From contig CAZQRP010000010.1 in NCBI GenBank assembly GCA_964596125.1, forward strand, positions 42,790 to 106,789: a stretch of 64,000 nucleotides of DNA, given 5' to 3'. Source of the stretch: CAZQRP01 sp964596125 (lineage in GTDB: Bacteria; Chloroflexota; Dehalococcoidia; GIF9; UBA5629). Both the position numbers and the translations under genes were made by a program. Of this stretch, positions 42,512 through 51,261 are shown one piece after another; the first letter of the stretch is position 1; the number at the start of each line of letters is the position of its first letter. The notes under the pieces are model-generated. The model had not been told where the DNA came from and did no database searches. It was given only the letters and a program-made list of their open reading frames with translations.

Positions 42512-43089
42512 ATTCCCCTCCTGGCATATCGATCATGTTAAACATTATGTCATGTTATACTATAACCGTGCTGTTTGCTGGCTCTTCACTCAAACCGCTG
42601 ATGAACAACTGTATCCGGTAGTGATGTACACCGGCTTACGACAAGCAGCCAGACTCCCGATGGACAAGTCACTCGGGTACATTACATGTATGTTTGACAA
42701 GGCGGCCAGAGCCGATAACTATAAAAAGGCTATACTCATGCGAGTACCAAACCGGCGATTACAGCACTATCGGACCGCCATTACCCCATTCTTACCACTC
42801 CTCAATCTGAGGCGTCAATTATGCGGACCTGTTACAATTTTACTATCCAATAGCCAATAACTGTCAAATAGATTTAGAACAGCTATATTTTACTAATTTT
42901 TTAAATGAGTGCAATTACCCTGAGACCAGATACCCAGAAAAAATCATTACATGAATCGATATCACAGGTAGAAGGATATATCCGATCATGCATACTGCGG
43001 ACCTACTCACTTGCTTCGAGCGCATTGTACAGGAAACAAATACCCCATCAGTCTGAGCTACGAAGCAGTGAAGTATTTCTGTTTGATAG
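42512..43089. other. Intergenic region, no gene seen
   Basis: Nearly 580 bases between pckA and the truncated molybdopterin gene. Two open frames on the plus strand overlap real genes on the other strand and resemble no family. I see no RNA gene or repeat. It begins the decayed accessory region. Confidence 0.4.
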
Positions 43090-44421
43090 TTACGACAGGC
43101 TGATCAAGGCTTCTATTGCCTCAGAATATTTGAGTTCAGGGAGCCGAAGCCGTGCCAGACCATCATTAAAATCGAACTTACCGTTCCCAAGGAATGGCCA
43201 TTGTACTCCTTCAGCAGACACACTTTCCCCAGCCCCTCTATAAAGGAGTACAAGCTCATCAATTTCTTTATAGACGCTTGATATCGTCGGATAATCCATC
43301 GCATATCCTGCAGCAGTCGACAACACTGAGATAATCTGCCAGTTTTGTTTACCAGCAGGAGGTACGACGACACGGTTCAGACGCTGAATCCGCCGCTCAC
43401 AGTTAGTGTACGTACCCTCACTTTCAGCAAAAGTACAACCCGGAAGAATTATATCAGGATAAGGCGGTTCTTCAGGGTACACAGTATCAACAAGTACGGA
43501 GAAAATCGGAACTTCAAATATGGCATTCCCTATTTTACCAGTAGCATCACCCCCAACAACGAGTATGCCATGTATCTCGCTTTTCTCCACTCCCTCGATA
43601 ATACCGATAGCATCTCTGCCTGTTTCAAAGGGTATTGGTCTGCCCCAGACAGTTTCAAATTTCTGTCGTGAAGCACTATCAGTGATTAACTGCTGCCCGG
43701 GCAGATAGGCTGGATTCACTCCCATATCGATCAATCCCTGAGCATTGCCTGGAGTACGCAGGACTATTATTCCCAATCCGCCCTGGCTTATATTTCCTGT
43801 GATTAATGCCAGGTCACTAATTAAAGTGAGTTCGCGAGCTGTAACCGTTTCAGCATTTACTATTATTAACGGTTTTCGGGCGCGGATATAAAGATGGATC
43901 GCCTCAATGATTTTCAATGGTTTTACCCAGGACGCCCTGGAAATCTCCTCCAGAGAATGTTTTTTCATCTTCCTGGTAAAATCTTGAAATCCTGTTGTCC
44001 GGGAGTTAATAAAATCGTGGTCAATAAGATCGTAGGATATAATGTAACTCAACATTGTCTCAAGTAAGTCCACGCTTGTCCTGTGGTTGACTTTCAAAGC
44101 AATCTTTGCTAGGGAATCGATCCTGGTCGATCGGGGATTCAAGGTAACCAGCTTGCTTCCCCTGCCCACAGCTTCCCTGACCTTTAATGCCATTACAGGG
44201 TAGTCTTCTTTGATATCACAACCAAAGACCAGAATAAGATCGCTTTTCAGAATGTCGCTGTAGGAGCAGGTAGATGCATCTCTCCCGAAGCTCTTCATCA
44301 GGCTCTCATTCGTTACAGGAGTTGCCAGACTGCTTATATTATTAGTCGCCAGGGCTGCGCGGGCAACTTTCTGGACCAGATAATTCTCCTCGTTGGTCAG
44401 TTGGGGTGAAGATAAAACTGC
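43090..44421 (-). pseudogene. Molybdopterin oxidoreductase (NuoG/FdhA-like), N-terminus lost
   Basis: The frame is protein-like from about 44421, where AVLSSPQLTNEENYLVQKVA begins. It continues through LVFGCDIKEDYPV, SKLVTLNPRSTRID and the C-terminal MPT-binding half (LPGCTFAESEGTYTNCERR). All of this matches the middle and C-terminal part of formate-dehydrogenase/NuoG-type Mo-bis-MGD proteins. The N-terminal ferredoxin-like and [4Fe-4S] domain and the usual metal-ligand region before it are missing, and the frame abuts a truncated histidine kinase on the other strand. The first ATG is at 44298. It is probably non-functional. Confidence 0.75.
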
Positions 44422-44927
44422 CGGTAAAACAGGCCAAGATTTTATGGGGCCTTCATGAGCAGATCAGGGATGTATTGCAGGAGGTAAGGCGATTCAGCCG
44501 TGACCTGAGACCAGCTATTCTTGACGACCTGGGTCTGCTTCCGGCCCTGGAATGGGTTACGGGGGAACTGAAAAATGAATACGGGATAGAAGTCAGTTTG
44601 AACGTGGTCGGCGCTGAGAGAAGACTGCCTCAGGAAGCAGAATTACTACTTTTCCGGATCGTACAGGAAGCACAGAGTAACATAATAAAACATGCCCAGG
44701 CTTCAGAGGCTGAGGTGAAGATCGAGTTCGCCGAGAAAAAAGTCGTACTTACCATTAGTGATAACGGCATCGGCTTTCGAGTCCCGAAAGACCTTGGAGA
44801 CCTGCCTCATAAAGGCAAGCTGGGCCTTGCTGGTATACAGGAGCGTGTGGAGCTACTTGGCGGCAGTTTAAAACTGAAGTCCGATTTCGGAAGAGGCTCC
44901 ACGATTTTAATCGAGGCCCCAATTTAA
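44406..44927 (+). pseudogene. NarL-type histidine kinase, C-terminal fragment
   Basis: 173 codons from a GTG. VRRFSRDLRPAILDDLGLL is the end of the HisKA_3 dimerisation domain. The ATPase domain follows with EAQSNIIKHAQAS (N box), ISDNGIGF (G1) and GKLGLAGIQERVELLGG (G2), like DegS/NarX-family kinases. The phosphoacceptor His box and all sensor domains are missing, because the frame begins at the junction with the molybdopterin fragment. No response regulator follows. It is probably inactive in trans-phosphorylation. Confidence 0.75.
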
Positions 44928-45558
44928 CTACTGATGAAATTTAAGACCGGAGCTTAAAGTATAAACCGCCTGGACCCGGCTACAACCAGATTATCAGGCA
45001 ATACAAAGTTTCAAAGAATGCCATCACATAGCTACGCTCCAGCGGCACTACTATAACCTGTATAAAACAAGCAGCCCAGTAAAAAAGTATCACTTCCATA
45101 ACATAGTTACCATAACAACCATCCTGGATGCTGCCATATGGGAACTATGCCATCGAAATAACATCACGTGTATATAGAGCTACATAGCTGCATAGTTATG
45201 GGCTAGCTCTCTCTTTAATAAGAAGGGATTACCAAGACTATGAAAGATGACTTTCCTGTTGCTATCCCGACTCCGCCGTGATGCAGGTCCGTACATCATA
45301 TATACATAAGCGGAGAAGCTTTAGCCCTGAATTGAAACGGCAGGTTTTTGAGGTACTGCTACATGGTCAAAACAGTGATAAGAAGCTGCCTGCCAAAAGA
45401 ACTAGGTAGAATGTCTTCAAGTGCCGCCATTAGTAGTAAGATTATATTACGAGCTAAAATCATACTAACTCCCGATGTACATCCAGTGAAGTACACGGGA
45501 TAATATACACAGTAAGATTTAGCTGAGCATACAGCAGGAGGCAATCAAAAAAAGAGAA
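44928..45558. other. Decayed spacer with IS3-like trace
   Basis: 630 bases with no intact gene. Plus-strand 45290-45409 is the only protein-like stretch (see the separate entry). The rest has no structure that I can name. Confidence 0.4.
45290..45409 (+). pseudogene. Possible IS3-family OrfA transposase remnant
   Basis: About 40 codons read HKRRSFSPELKRQVFEVLLHG and end at a TAG. This resembles the N-terminal helix-turn-helix of IS3 OrfA transposases (a K-R-x-F-x-P-E-x-K pattern). No OrfB or inverted repeats are visible. Weak but in a region rich in broken genes. Confidence 0.3.
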
Positions 45559-45879
45559 ATGATTAACTTATACTTGGTAATCACATTTATCGGACTGAGT
45601 CTACTTGCTTTCACCATTTATATATTCACCTATCCAGCTTTTAAGCACATAGCTTCGTACAGAGGTAATGTCAATAGTAAACATGCAGTTATAGCGCCTC
45701 GTAATAGTTTTGGTAAAGTTGCTGGACAATGCGTTGACAGACTGTTTTCTGAAATTAAAGATTTTCTTATCATCGTGAAAGATGATAAAGTGCTCTCGGC
45801 AATGTTGTTTGGTATTACTGTGTCCGGACTTATCGTTGCTGGCAGTTTGATTATTATTGCAATAAATTTGTTATATTAA
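45559..45879 (+). CDS. Two-helix membrane protein, unknown
   Basis: 106 aa with a helix at each end (LYLVITFIGLSLLAFTIYIF and MLFGITVSGLIVAGSLIIIAINLL) and a polar 50-residue loop containing NSFGKVAGQCVDRLFSEIKDF. An AAAGAG site precedes the ATG. No family recognised. It is convergent with the next gene, with 21 bases between stops. Confidence 0.55.
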   Translation: MINLYLVITFIGLSLLAFTIYIFTYPAFKHIASYRGNVNSKHAVIAPRNSFGKVAGQCVDRLFSEIKDFLIIVKDDKVLSAMLFGITVSGLIVAGSLIIIAINLLY

Positions 45880-45900
45880 TCCTGTACTACCCTGATTTCC

Positions 45901-46272
45901 TTACTTCTCCGTTTCCCCTGTAGCAGGCTCTTCATCACCGGTTATCCCGGTCAATTCCTCTGGCTCCGTTCCCATCTCTTCACTCGCCTGATCTCGATAT
46001 GTTGAGAAGTACTCTGCGATATTGACACCGCGAAAGTACACATTGCAGACCAGCCTGCCGTTTTGTACACCATCTGGCGAATCCAATTCGACCTGCTTAT
46101 TCTGGATAAGCCCGGAGAGCCTCTGCTCGACAGCCATCGCTCCTTTACCGCTCTTGGGAGCAGTGTAACCCTTCGCCTGTACGAGGACTCCTTTTTCATC
46201 TCCGAATTCCCACTCAGGAGATATCTCGAAGGTGTTGCCGTCGATTACCGCTTCTACGGTGAATGTCTCCAT
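45901..46272 (-). CDS. Divergent staphylococcal-nuclease-fold protein
   Basis: 123 aa. VEAVIDGNTFEI, VLVQAKGYTAPKSG, AVEQRLSGLIQNKQVEL, GRLVCNVYFRGVNIAEYF follow the SNase (TNase-like) strand order. The catalytic residues of staphylococcal nuclease (the two Arg and the Glu, and the Asp of DGDT, here Asn) are not evident, so it is probably a binding rather than cutting domain. The acidic tail is EPEELTGITGDEEPATGETEK-like. AGGAGG lies 5 bases before the ATG. It precedes nothing on its strand and follows the Cys-rich membrane protein gene. Confidence 0.5.
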   Translation of the reverse strand: METFTVEAVIDGNTFEISPEWEFGDEKGVLVQAKGYTAPKSGKGAMAVEQRLSGLIQNKQVELDSPDGVQNGRLVCNVYFRGVNIAEYFSTYRDQASEEMGTEPEELTGITGDEEPATGETEK

Positions 46273-46314
46273 TAGTCCCTCCTGCCTGTTCTAACATCAA
46301 CATTGCCCACCGGA

Positions 46315-47007
46315 TCATCGACCTGTCTGCCAGCCCGCTTCTTCCCATGCTTTTTTCATGACCTCGTTCCTCTTCAGGTATTCATCAACTACAGATTTGG
46401 GAACGGTATTCAGCGGACAGGAAAAGTTGATGCATCTGGAACAAAAGAAAGTCTTGAGAACAACTAAAAAAGTAATGGCAGCCAACAAAGTTGCGCCCGT
46501 TATCGCTGTGAGCCCTACAAATGTACCCAAGCCATATTCAGCATAATGAACAGTCAAAAACCATATCCCGTAGCCGTGTACAGCAAGCGGAAACACAAAG
46601 AATATCACTGCAATGACAAGGAAATTCATCATAAACTTTTCCAGTTTGTTCAGAGGCCCAGGACGATAACGCCAGAGTTTGGGACTCCCGTGATTACCCA
46701 GGCAATGAAGCACTCTGCTGTCTTCCGCGTAGTACGGACAGTGACTACAAAGAAAGCGTATTTCAAAAACATTAAACATTACAAGAGAGTAAATAACATA
46801 AGCAATCGGCAGCCACCACGCTCCCGTTAAAATAGCGGTCATCACCATTCCAAAGACAGCGATTATTATCGGAGGAAAACCTATTGCATAAAAACCGTAA
46901 AGGAGCTTCCTGTCCCATTTACATGCAACTTTCCCCTGAATGCCGCATACTTCACAATCAGATTGTTCATCCCAGGTACATACATTATATGGGTTCTTGT
47001 TTTCTAT
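46315..47007 (-). CDS. Cys-rich membrane protein with apparent AUA start
   Basis: 230 aa if read from ATA 47007. The conserved-looking frame extends 53 codons upstream of its first ATG (46848) without a stop, and no ATG, GTG or TTG occurs there. An AAAGGAGA site lies exactly 9 bases before the ATA, and an in-frame TAG lies just upstream. The extension contains CEVCGIQGKVACKW. Later come FLCSHCPYYAEDSRVLHCLG and FFCSRCINFSCPLN, with four membrane helices between. Cys clusters suggest a metal- or cofactor-binding membrane redox protein, unproven. An indel or a non-canonical start would both explain the reading. Confidence 0.6.
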   Translation of the reverse strand: MENKNPYNVCTWDEQSDCEVCGIQGKVACKWDRKLLYGFYAIGFPPIIIAVFGMVMTAILTGAWWLPIAYVIYSLVMFNVFEIRFLCSHCPYYAEDSRVLHCLGNHGSPKLWRYRPGPLNKLEKFMMNFLVIAVIFFVFPLAVHGYGIWFLTVHYAEYGLGTFVGLTAITGATLLAAITFLVVLKTFFCSRCINFSCPLNTVPKSVVDEYLKRNEVMKKAWEEAGWQTGR

Positions 47008-47103
47008 GTGCTTGTTTCTCCTTTCCCCGGTCTATTTAGCCTATAATCCCGGCGTTTCCGGGTATTCCCACGTTCCATATTACTTTGGTTGTTTCCGCCA
47101 GGA

Positions 47104-47847
47104 TTAAGATGCTTCCTTTTTTCTCATCCTTTCAATCGTCGCCTGTACTTCAGGAGTCTTTGAAGATATATGCGTTTCATCACCTTTTTTAAATCTGAAA
47201 TCACATTTCCCGCAGCCGTCAGCAAGCGTTCCGGTCCTGGTTAAACCCCATTCCAGTGCATCACCCAGTGCAATGTCTGACATACAAACGTACGGAGCAA
47301 ACTCTTCCGCTCCCTGGTTTTTGACAAGTTCGTAGTTACCGCATGCCAGATAGTCCACGCCAAAATCGAAGTCTTTTCCATCTCCGATGACCCATCTTAT
47401 CTCAAAATCACCAAATTTAAATTGTTTCCCTTCCGCTGCCCGTTTCTTAATTCTTCTTCTCATGAAACTCGAATACATGAGACGCGCTAGCAGCCATCGT
47501 TTGATTCTGGGAAACTTCTCCATCCTCAATCTCAGCGCCTCGTGACAAATCTCCCAGGCTTCTTCGGCCGTCTTACCCAACTTTTTCATGCCTCTATAGA
47601 CCGCCAGTTCCTGAGCAGTAATAATGAGAAATATATTAAGTGCAGCCGCCATAGCGCCCCCGATGCGGGGGATCTGTGGTATAAGCTCCTCATATTCCTT
47701 TCGAGCTTCCCTGTAAAGCTCATCTGCAAAATCCGGTCCGTAGCGCAAGATAACAAAGTCCATGACAAGGTCCGCAGTCTTGCCGAAGTCTTTTAACAGC
47801 TTGATTTTCCGCCGGGCATAGTAACTATCGGTTACCTGTTCCGCCAT
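47104..47847 (-). CDS. ATC-hydrolase-family protein (L-2-amino-thiazoline-4-carboxylate hydrolase-like)
   Basis: 247 aa from ATG 47847, which is 6 bases after AAAGGAGG. The earlier ATG (47853) directly abuts that site and is less likely. The C-terminal FAPYVCMSDIALGDALEWGL and RTGTLADGCGKCDFRFKKG match the ATC hydrolase family, named for an enzyme in bacterial L-cysteine production from a thiazoline. Many homologs have unknown reactions. An N-terminal helical bundle (residues 10-120) precedes. It is the first gene upstream of the Cys-rich membrane protein on the same strand, 96 bases apart. Confidence 0.75.
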   Translation of the reverse strand: MAEQVTDSYYARRKIKLLKDFGKTADLVMDFVILRYGPDFADELYREARKEYEELIPQIPRIGGAMAAALNIFLIITAQELAVYRGMKKLGKTAEEAWEICHEALRLRMEKFPRIKRWLLARLMYSSFMRRRIKKRAAEGKQFKFGDFEIRWVIGDGKDFDFGVDYLACGNYELVKNQGAEEFAPYVCMSDIALGDALEWGLTRTGTLADGCGKCDFRFKKGDETHISSKTPEVQATIERMRKKEAS

Positions 47848-48014
47848 CTGCATCCTCCTTTTTCACAGTGGAACTACACTTCCTTGACCTGCTCCATCAT
47901 TGTACTACTTTTTACCCCGGCGTTGACAGTACGGCAGTCGACCGTACCGCCTCCGCTAACACACAACAGGAGTACCGACAGCAAAGGCAGATGAGTATAC
48001 TGGACGTGACCGTT

Positions 48015-48623
48015 TTAACGTGGAAGCCAGCTGATTTCGTACTCCGGGAAATACATATCAATAGTATCAACTTCCGCAGCAAATTCTCGCATATACTGCT
48101 GCAACTGCTCATTGCTGGACACTCCGTAATCGGCAGGGTCTAGTCCTTTCAACAAAACATAGTAACCGGTGGGCTCAACCTTTTTGGTAAACTGAAGTAC
48201 AGAGAAGACCCGATTATAGACACGAACATATTCCCCTGAGGTGGAATCAATCACTATCCAGCGATATCCTGTCCAGAGCTCAACGAAGACATGTCCGACA
48301 GAACCTCCGCCTCCACCGGCAGTATAGTTCCTGGACCTCACCATTCTCCCCCTCTCTACCCGTCCGTACTCTTCGTGGTCGATCATACGGCATCCCTGAA
48401 CAGCACCAACTTCTTCCCAGAAGCGATAAAACGGATTTCGGGTGCGGGCCCCAGTGGATGCAGCCGTCAATTATATAATCCTTGCGCTTCCATGAGGTAC
48501 ACAGCCCGCCGGGCTTGTCGTGCATTTCAAAGGTCTTCGACCGGTAACCATTCGCTGTGCGCAACATCCGGCTGATAAGCCGGTGATGCCCGCCCTGATG
48601 ATGATGAGAGACTTGCCTGCCAT
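48015..48623 (-). pseudogene. Broken FAD oxidoreductase joined to a transglutaminase tail
   Basis: ATG 48623 follows GGGAGGGA. The first frame reads SLIIIRAGITGLSAG, a dinucleotide-binding motif with its first Gly changed to Arg. A shift near 48560 moves to NGYRSKTFEMHDKPGGLCTSW and KDYIIDGCIHWG, as in phytoene-desaturase-type flavoproteins. A second shift near 48470 gives NPFYRFWEEVGAVQG and HEEYGRVE of the same family. From about 48340 the frame instead encodes GHVFVELWTGYRWIVIDSTSGEY, the His/Asp half of a transglutaminase-like domain, with a C-terminal helix. Two shifts, deletions and a domain switch mark it as non-functional for flavin chemistry. Confidence 0.7.
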
Positions 48624-48633
48624 GTTCCCTCCC

Positions 48634-48908
48634 TTATTTTTTCCATTTATCCCTATGAGCCAGGCCGATAAAAAGATATATCACGCCCAGGACAAAAAGC
48701 GGTAAACCGGTGACAAACAATATGTCATTCAGGAACAAGATAATCATCATAGCGGCACCGGCAGGTATGAACGATATTCCCATATAAAGTAGGCGCGGTA
48801 GTTTGTTTCTGGATAGATACCTTCCTTTTTCCATCTCCAGACCCATACTACCACCAGTATACCTGCCAGGAGCAATATAGCTAGTAAGCTGGCAACAATA
48901 ACCTGCAT
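48634..48908 (-). pseudogene. Frameshifted small membrane protein
   Basis: Two overlapping frames appear to be one ancestral gene. Frame 1 (48908-48747, 53 aa) starts MQVIVASLLAILLLAGILVVV and reaches NYRAYFIW. Frame 2 (48846-48634, 70 aa) continues MGISFIPAGAAMMIILFL and ends IGLAHRDKWKK. Adding one G in the GGG run near 48790 would fuse them into a ~90-aa protein with three helices. Alternatives are two overlapping genes or a sequence error. Confidence 0.5.
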
Positions 48909-49682
48909 CTCGCCCCGCCTCGCTTCATGAAATTAAAGATTGTACTTTGATAGCCCTGATAACAGTATTCTTCACTTGTAAAAATATCAGGTACTAGTAT
49001 GTCATAAATACTGAAAAATACCAGTGCCGGAGTATAGACTTGGGAGGATAATCTAAACCTTAATTAGAGTTACTCTTATATTTGAATCCTAAAAATAAAT
49101 TATCTTAATCGAAATTTATTTACTTGAAGAATTAATCGAGGAAAAGAACAATAGGTTACTATAAAAAATATATGAACAAAGACTCAAGTGGTAATGGTAA
49201 ATCCTGTGTTACATTCCTCACAAACAATTCAGAGCGACATAATAACTTGCTTTCGCCAAACATAAGGTAAGAGCGTTACTAATATCCAGCATTATTATAT
49301 AAGTTAAAGTAGAAAACTGTATTGTAAAACTACTTCAATAGTGCTAATCTATTGTACATTCAGTTCCGACATAGCATAAAAGAATACGTAGCCTGGAGTA
49401 ATGTTGCTTTAGATTCAATAATAAAGAACACAATTTATGCATCATCTTTATAATCTCAATCGTAAGTCGATGAATTGGAGTCCAAGAATATAGCCAATCA
49501 ATCGCAGGAATTGAGATAGAAAATTGCCCAATAAATAACACAGGTAAAGTTATGCGACCTTTTTAAACATGTATTTTATTTAAGCAAAGGACATTATTTC
49601 TTATATGAAGGGAGGTGATGTGAATATATAACTAACTAACAGCCAGTAGGAACTCAGGCTCGAAATTATTGTGGAGGTGAAC
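48909..49682. other. AT-rich intergenic region upstream of the binding protein
   Basis: About 770 AT-rich bases without a supportable gene. Promoters for the plus-strand binding-protein gene presumably lie here, but AT-richness makes -35/-10 picks unreliable. GAAGGGAGGTGATGTG near 49606 looks like a ribosome binding site followed by only a three-codon frame. Confidence 0.4.
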
Positions 49683-51050
49683 ATGAAAAAAATAACATTT
49701 TGTCTACTAGCAGTTATATTGATGGTGAGTCTGCTTATAGGTGGATGCGCCAAGCCGGCACCGGCACCAGCACCAAAACCAACGCCGACACCAGCTCCGA
49801 CCCCATCACCAAAGAGTCCCATTAAAATCGGTTATATCGAGAATTTTACCGGCATTTATGCAACTATGGGGGTTCCCTCCAAGAAGGGCATGACAGCCTA
49901 TATCGATTGGTTGAATAAACAGGGGGGTATAGATGGACACAAAGTAGAACTCATCTACTATGATAGCGAGAGTCAACCGGACAAGGCACGTCTGGCATTT
50001 AAGAAAAGTGTCGAATCTGATAACGTCCATGTGGTAATGGGAGGTACTGCCACCGGTATCGCTATGGCGATAGCACCAGCAGCTCCCGAAAGCAAGATAG
50101 CTTTCGTGGCAACGTCTGGAGCAGAGGTATTCGAGTTTATGAACATGAAAGCCGGACCAGAGCAGCACAAGTGGAACTTTCGACCTCATGCCGGCAATAG
50201 TATGGAGAAATCTTTAAGTATAGCTTCGTATATGGATAAAAAAGGTTTAACCAAGATCGCCTTTTTCACACCAGAGTCAAGTTTCGGCAAGGGAAACCTT
50301 GAAGCTGCGTTGAAAATCCTTCCGGCAGCAGGCAATGATGTTGTTCTTTCGGACACCTATCCGGCAGATGCCACCACATTCGGACACCTGATATCGAAGT
50401 TGAAAGCCCACCCCGAAATAGAGCTTATCGGCTGTTATGGCGCCGAGATGGCCGGTTCCCTGGCCTCAGTTGCTATAAAAGAGGCTGGCTTTGGCGACAA
50501 ATTAATAATATTTAACACGTTAACATCAGCAGAGCAGCTTAAGCTGGAAAAAGTGATGAATGCATTCGATGGTCTCGAAGGCGTTCCCACTAATCTCGAA
50601 GTCTGGGAGACCCTGCCTGATGCTAATCTGAACAAGCCTGTTCTGATAAAGCTTAACAAGATATGGGGAGAAGCTTATCCGGGTGAAAAGATAAGAGGCA
50701 CGTTTGACACAAGCGCAATACAGGGTATGATCCCGATTGAGGACAGTTTTAAGAGGTTGCTTAAAGACCGGCCTGACATTCTGGAAAAGGACCTGGCCAC
50801 TATTCGTTCCGCTGTCCGCGACTATCTCGAAAAGACTCCGACCTATTCAAACGGGACAAACATGATTTCTCTCTCACCAGATGACCACAGTGGATCCATA
50901 CTGGGCACCAATGAGCTGTTTGGTAAGTTCAGCGGAGGCAAATGGACGTATTTAAGCGGTGGTATGACCGATCCAGAATATGTACGCCTTTTTAGAGAGC
51001 TGGGTCCCAAGGTCGGTTGGAGAGGTCCAATAACTGAGTTGGCGAAGTAA
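49683..51050 (+). CDS. LivK-type ABC substrate-binding lipoprotein
   Basis: 455 aa from ATG 49683, which follows GGAGGTGA; the in-frame ATG at 49671 precedes that site. The signal peptide ends at the lipobox MVSLLIGGC (Cys22). A Pro/Ala repeat linker leads to a type I periplasmic-binding fold (IKIGYIENFTGIYATMGVPSKKGM, DSESQPDKARLAFKK, VMGGTATGIAMAIAP). The family binds branched-chain amino acids, amides, urea or aromatic compounds. The matching permease and ATPase genes are on the other strand at 52.2-55.6 kb. Two strong hairpins follow the gene. Confidence 0.9.
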   Translation: MKKITFCLLAVILMVSLLIGGCAKPAPAPAPKPTPTPAPTPSPKSPIKIGYIENFTGIYATMGVPSKKGMTAYIDWLNKQGGIDGHKVELIYYDSESQPDKARLAFKKSVESDNVHVVMGGTATGIAMAIAPAAPESKIAFVATSGAEVFEFMNMKAGPEQHKWNFRPHAGNSMEKSLSIASYMDKKGLTKIAFFTPESSFGKGNLEAALKILPAAGNDVVLSDTYPADATTFGHLISKLKAHPEIELIGCYGAEMAGSLASVAIKEAGFGDKLIIFNTLTSAEQLKLEKVMNAFDGLEGVPTNLEVWETLPDANLNKPVLIKLNKIWGEAYPGEKIRGTFDTSAIQGMIPIEDSFKRLLKDRPDILEKDLATIRSAVRDYLEKTPTYSNGTNMISLSPDDHSGSILGTNELFGKFSGGKWTYLSGGMTDPEYVRLFRELGPKVGWRGPITELAK

Positions 51051-51064
51051 CAGGTATACTAGTC

Positions 51065-51103
51065 TATCAGGTCACCTTCACTACTTGTGAAGGTGACCTG
51101 ATA
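51065..51103. terminator. 17-bp perfect hairpin after the binding-protein gene
   Basis: TATCAGGTCACCTTCAC (51065-51081) and its perfect complement (51087-51103) flank a 5-base loop, 15 bases after the stop codon. No T run follows on either strand, so it may be a structured terminator or a 3' mRNA stabiliser that limits exonucleases, as seen for genes of abundant binding proteins. Confidence 0.55.
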
Positions 51104-51159
51104 AGTCCATTCGTATTACAGGAAACACTTGTACTGCAACGGTTAGGAACGTATGCTAT

Positions 51160-51198
51160 CTTAGCTCCATAGTACTTCTCTTGTGCTATGGAGCTAAG
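51160..51198. terminator. 16-bp hairpin, second of a pair
   Basis: CTTAGCTCCATAGTAC (51160-51175) pairs with GTGCTATGGAGCTAAG (51183-51198) with one G-T wobble and a 7-base loop. It lies 57 bases after the first hairpin and 60 bases before the flavoprotein start. Role as for the first, or a leader structure of the next gene. Confidence 0.5.
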
Positions 51199-51261
51199 TA
51201 ATACTATAACGACGTGATTTTTTTAAATCAATACAAAAATTACTGCCTTAAGGAGAATACA

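Noticed and set aside
42357..42860. 167-codon plus-strand frame upstream of pckA
   Set aside because: Its first half is antisense to pckA, and the rest has no recognisable motif or ribosome binding site.
49755..49812. Short tandem repeat in the binding-protein gene
   Set aside because: It encodes the Pro/Ala linker after the lipobox, a normal feature of these lipoproteins, not a DNA repeat element.
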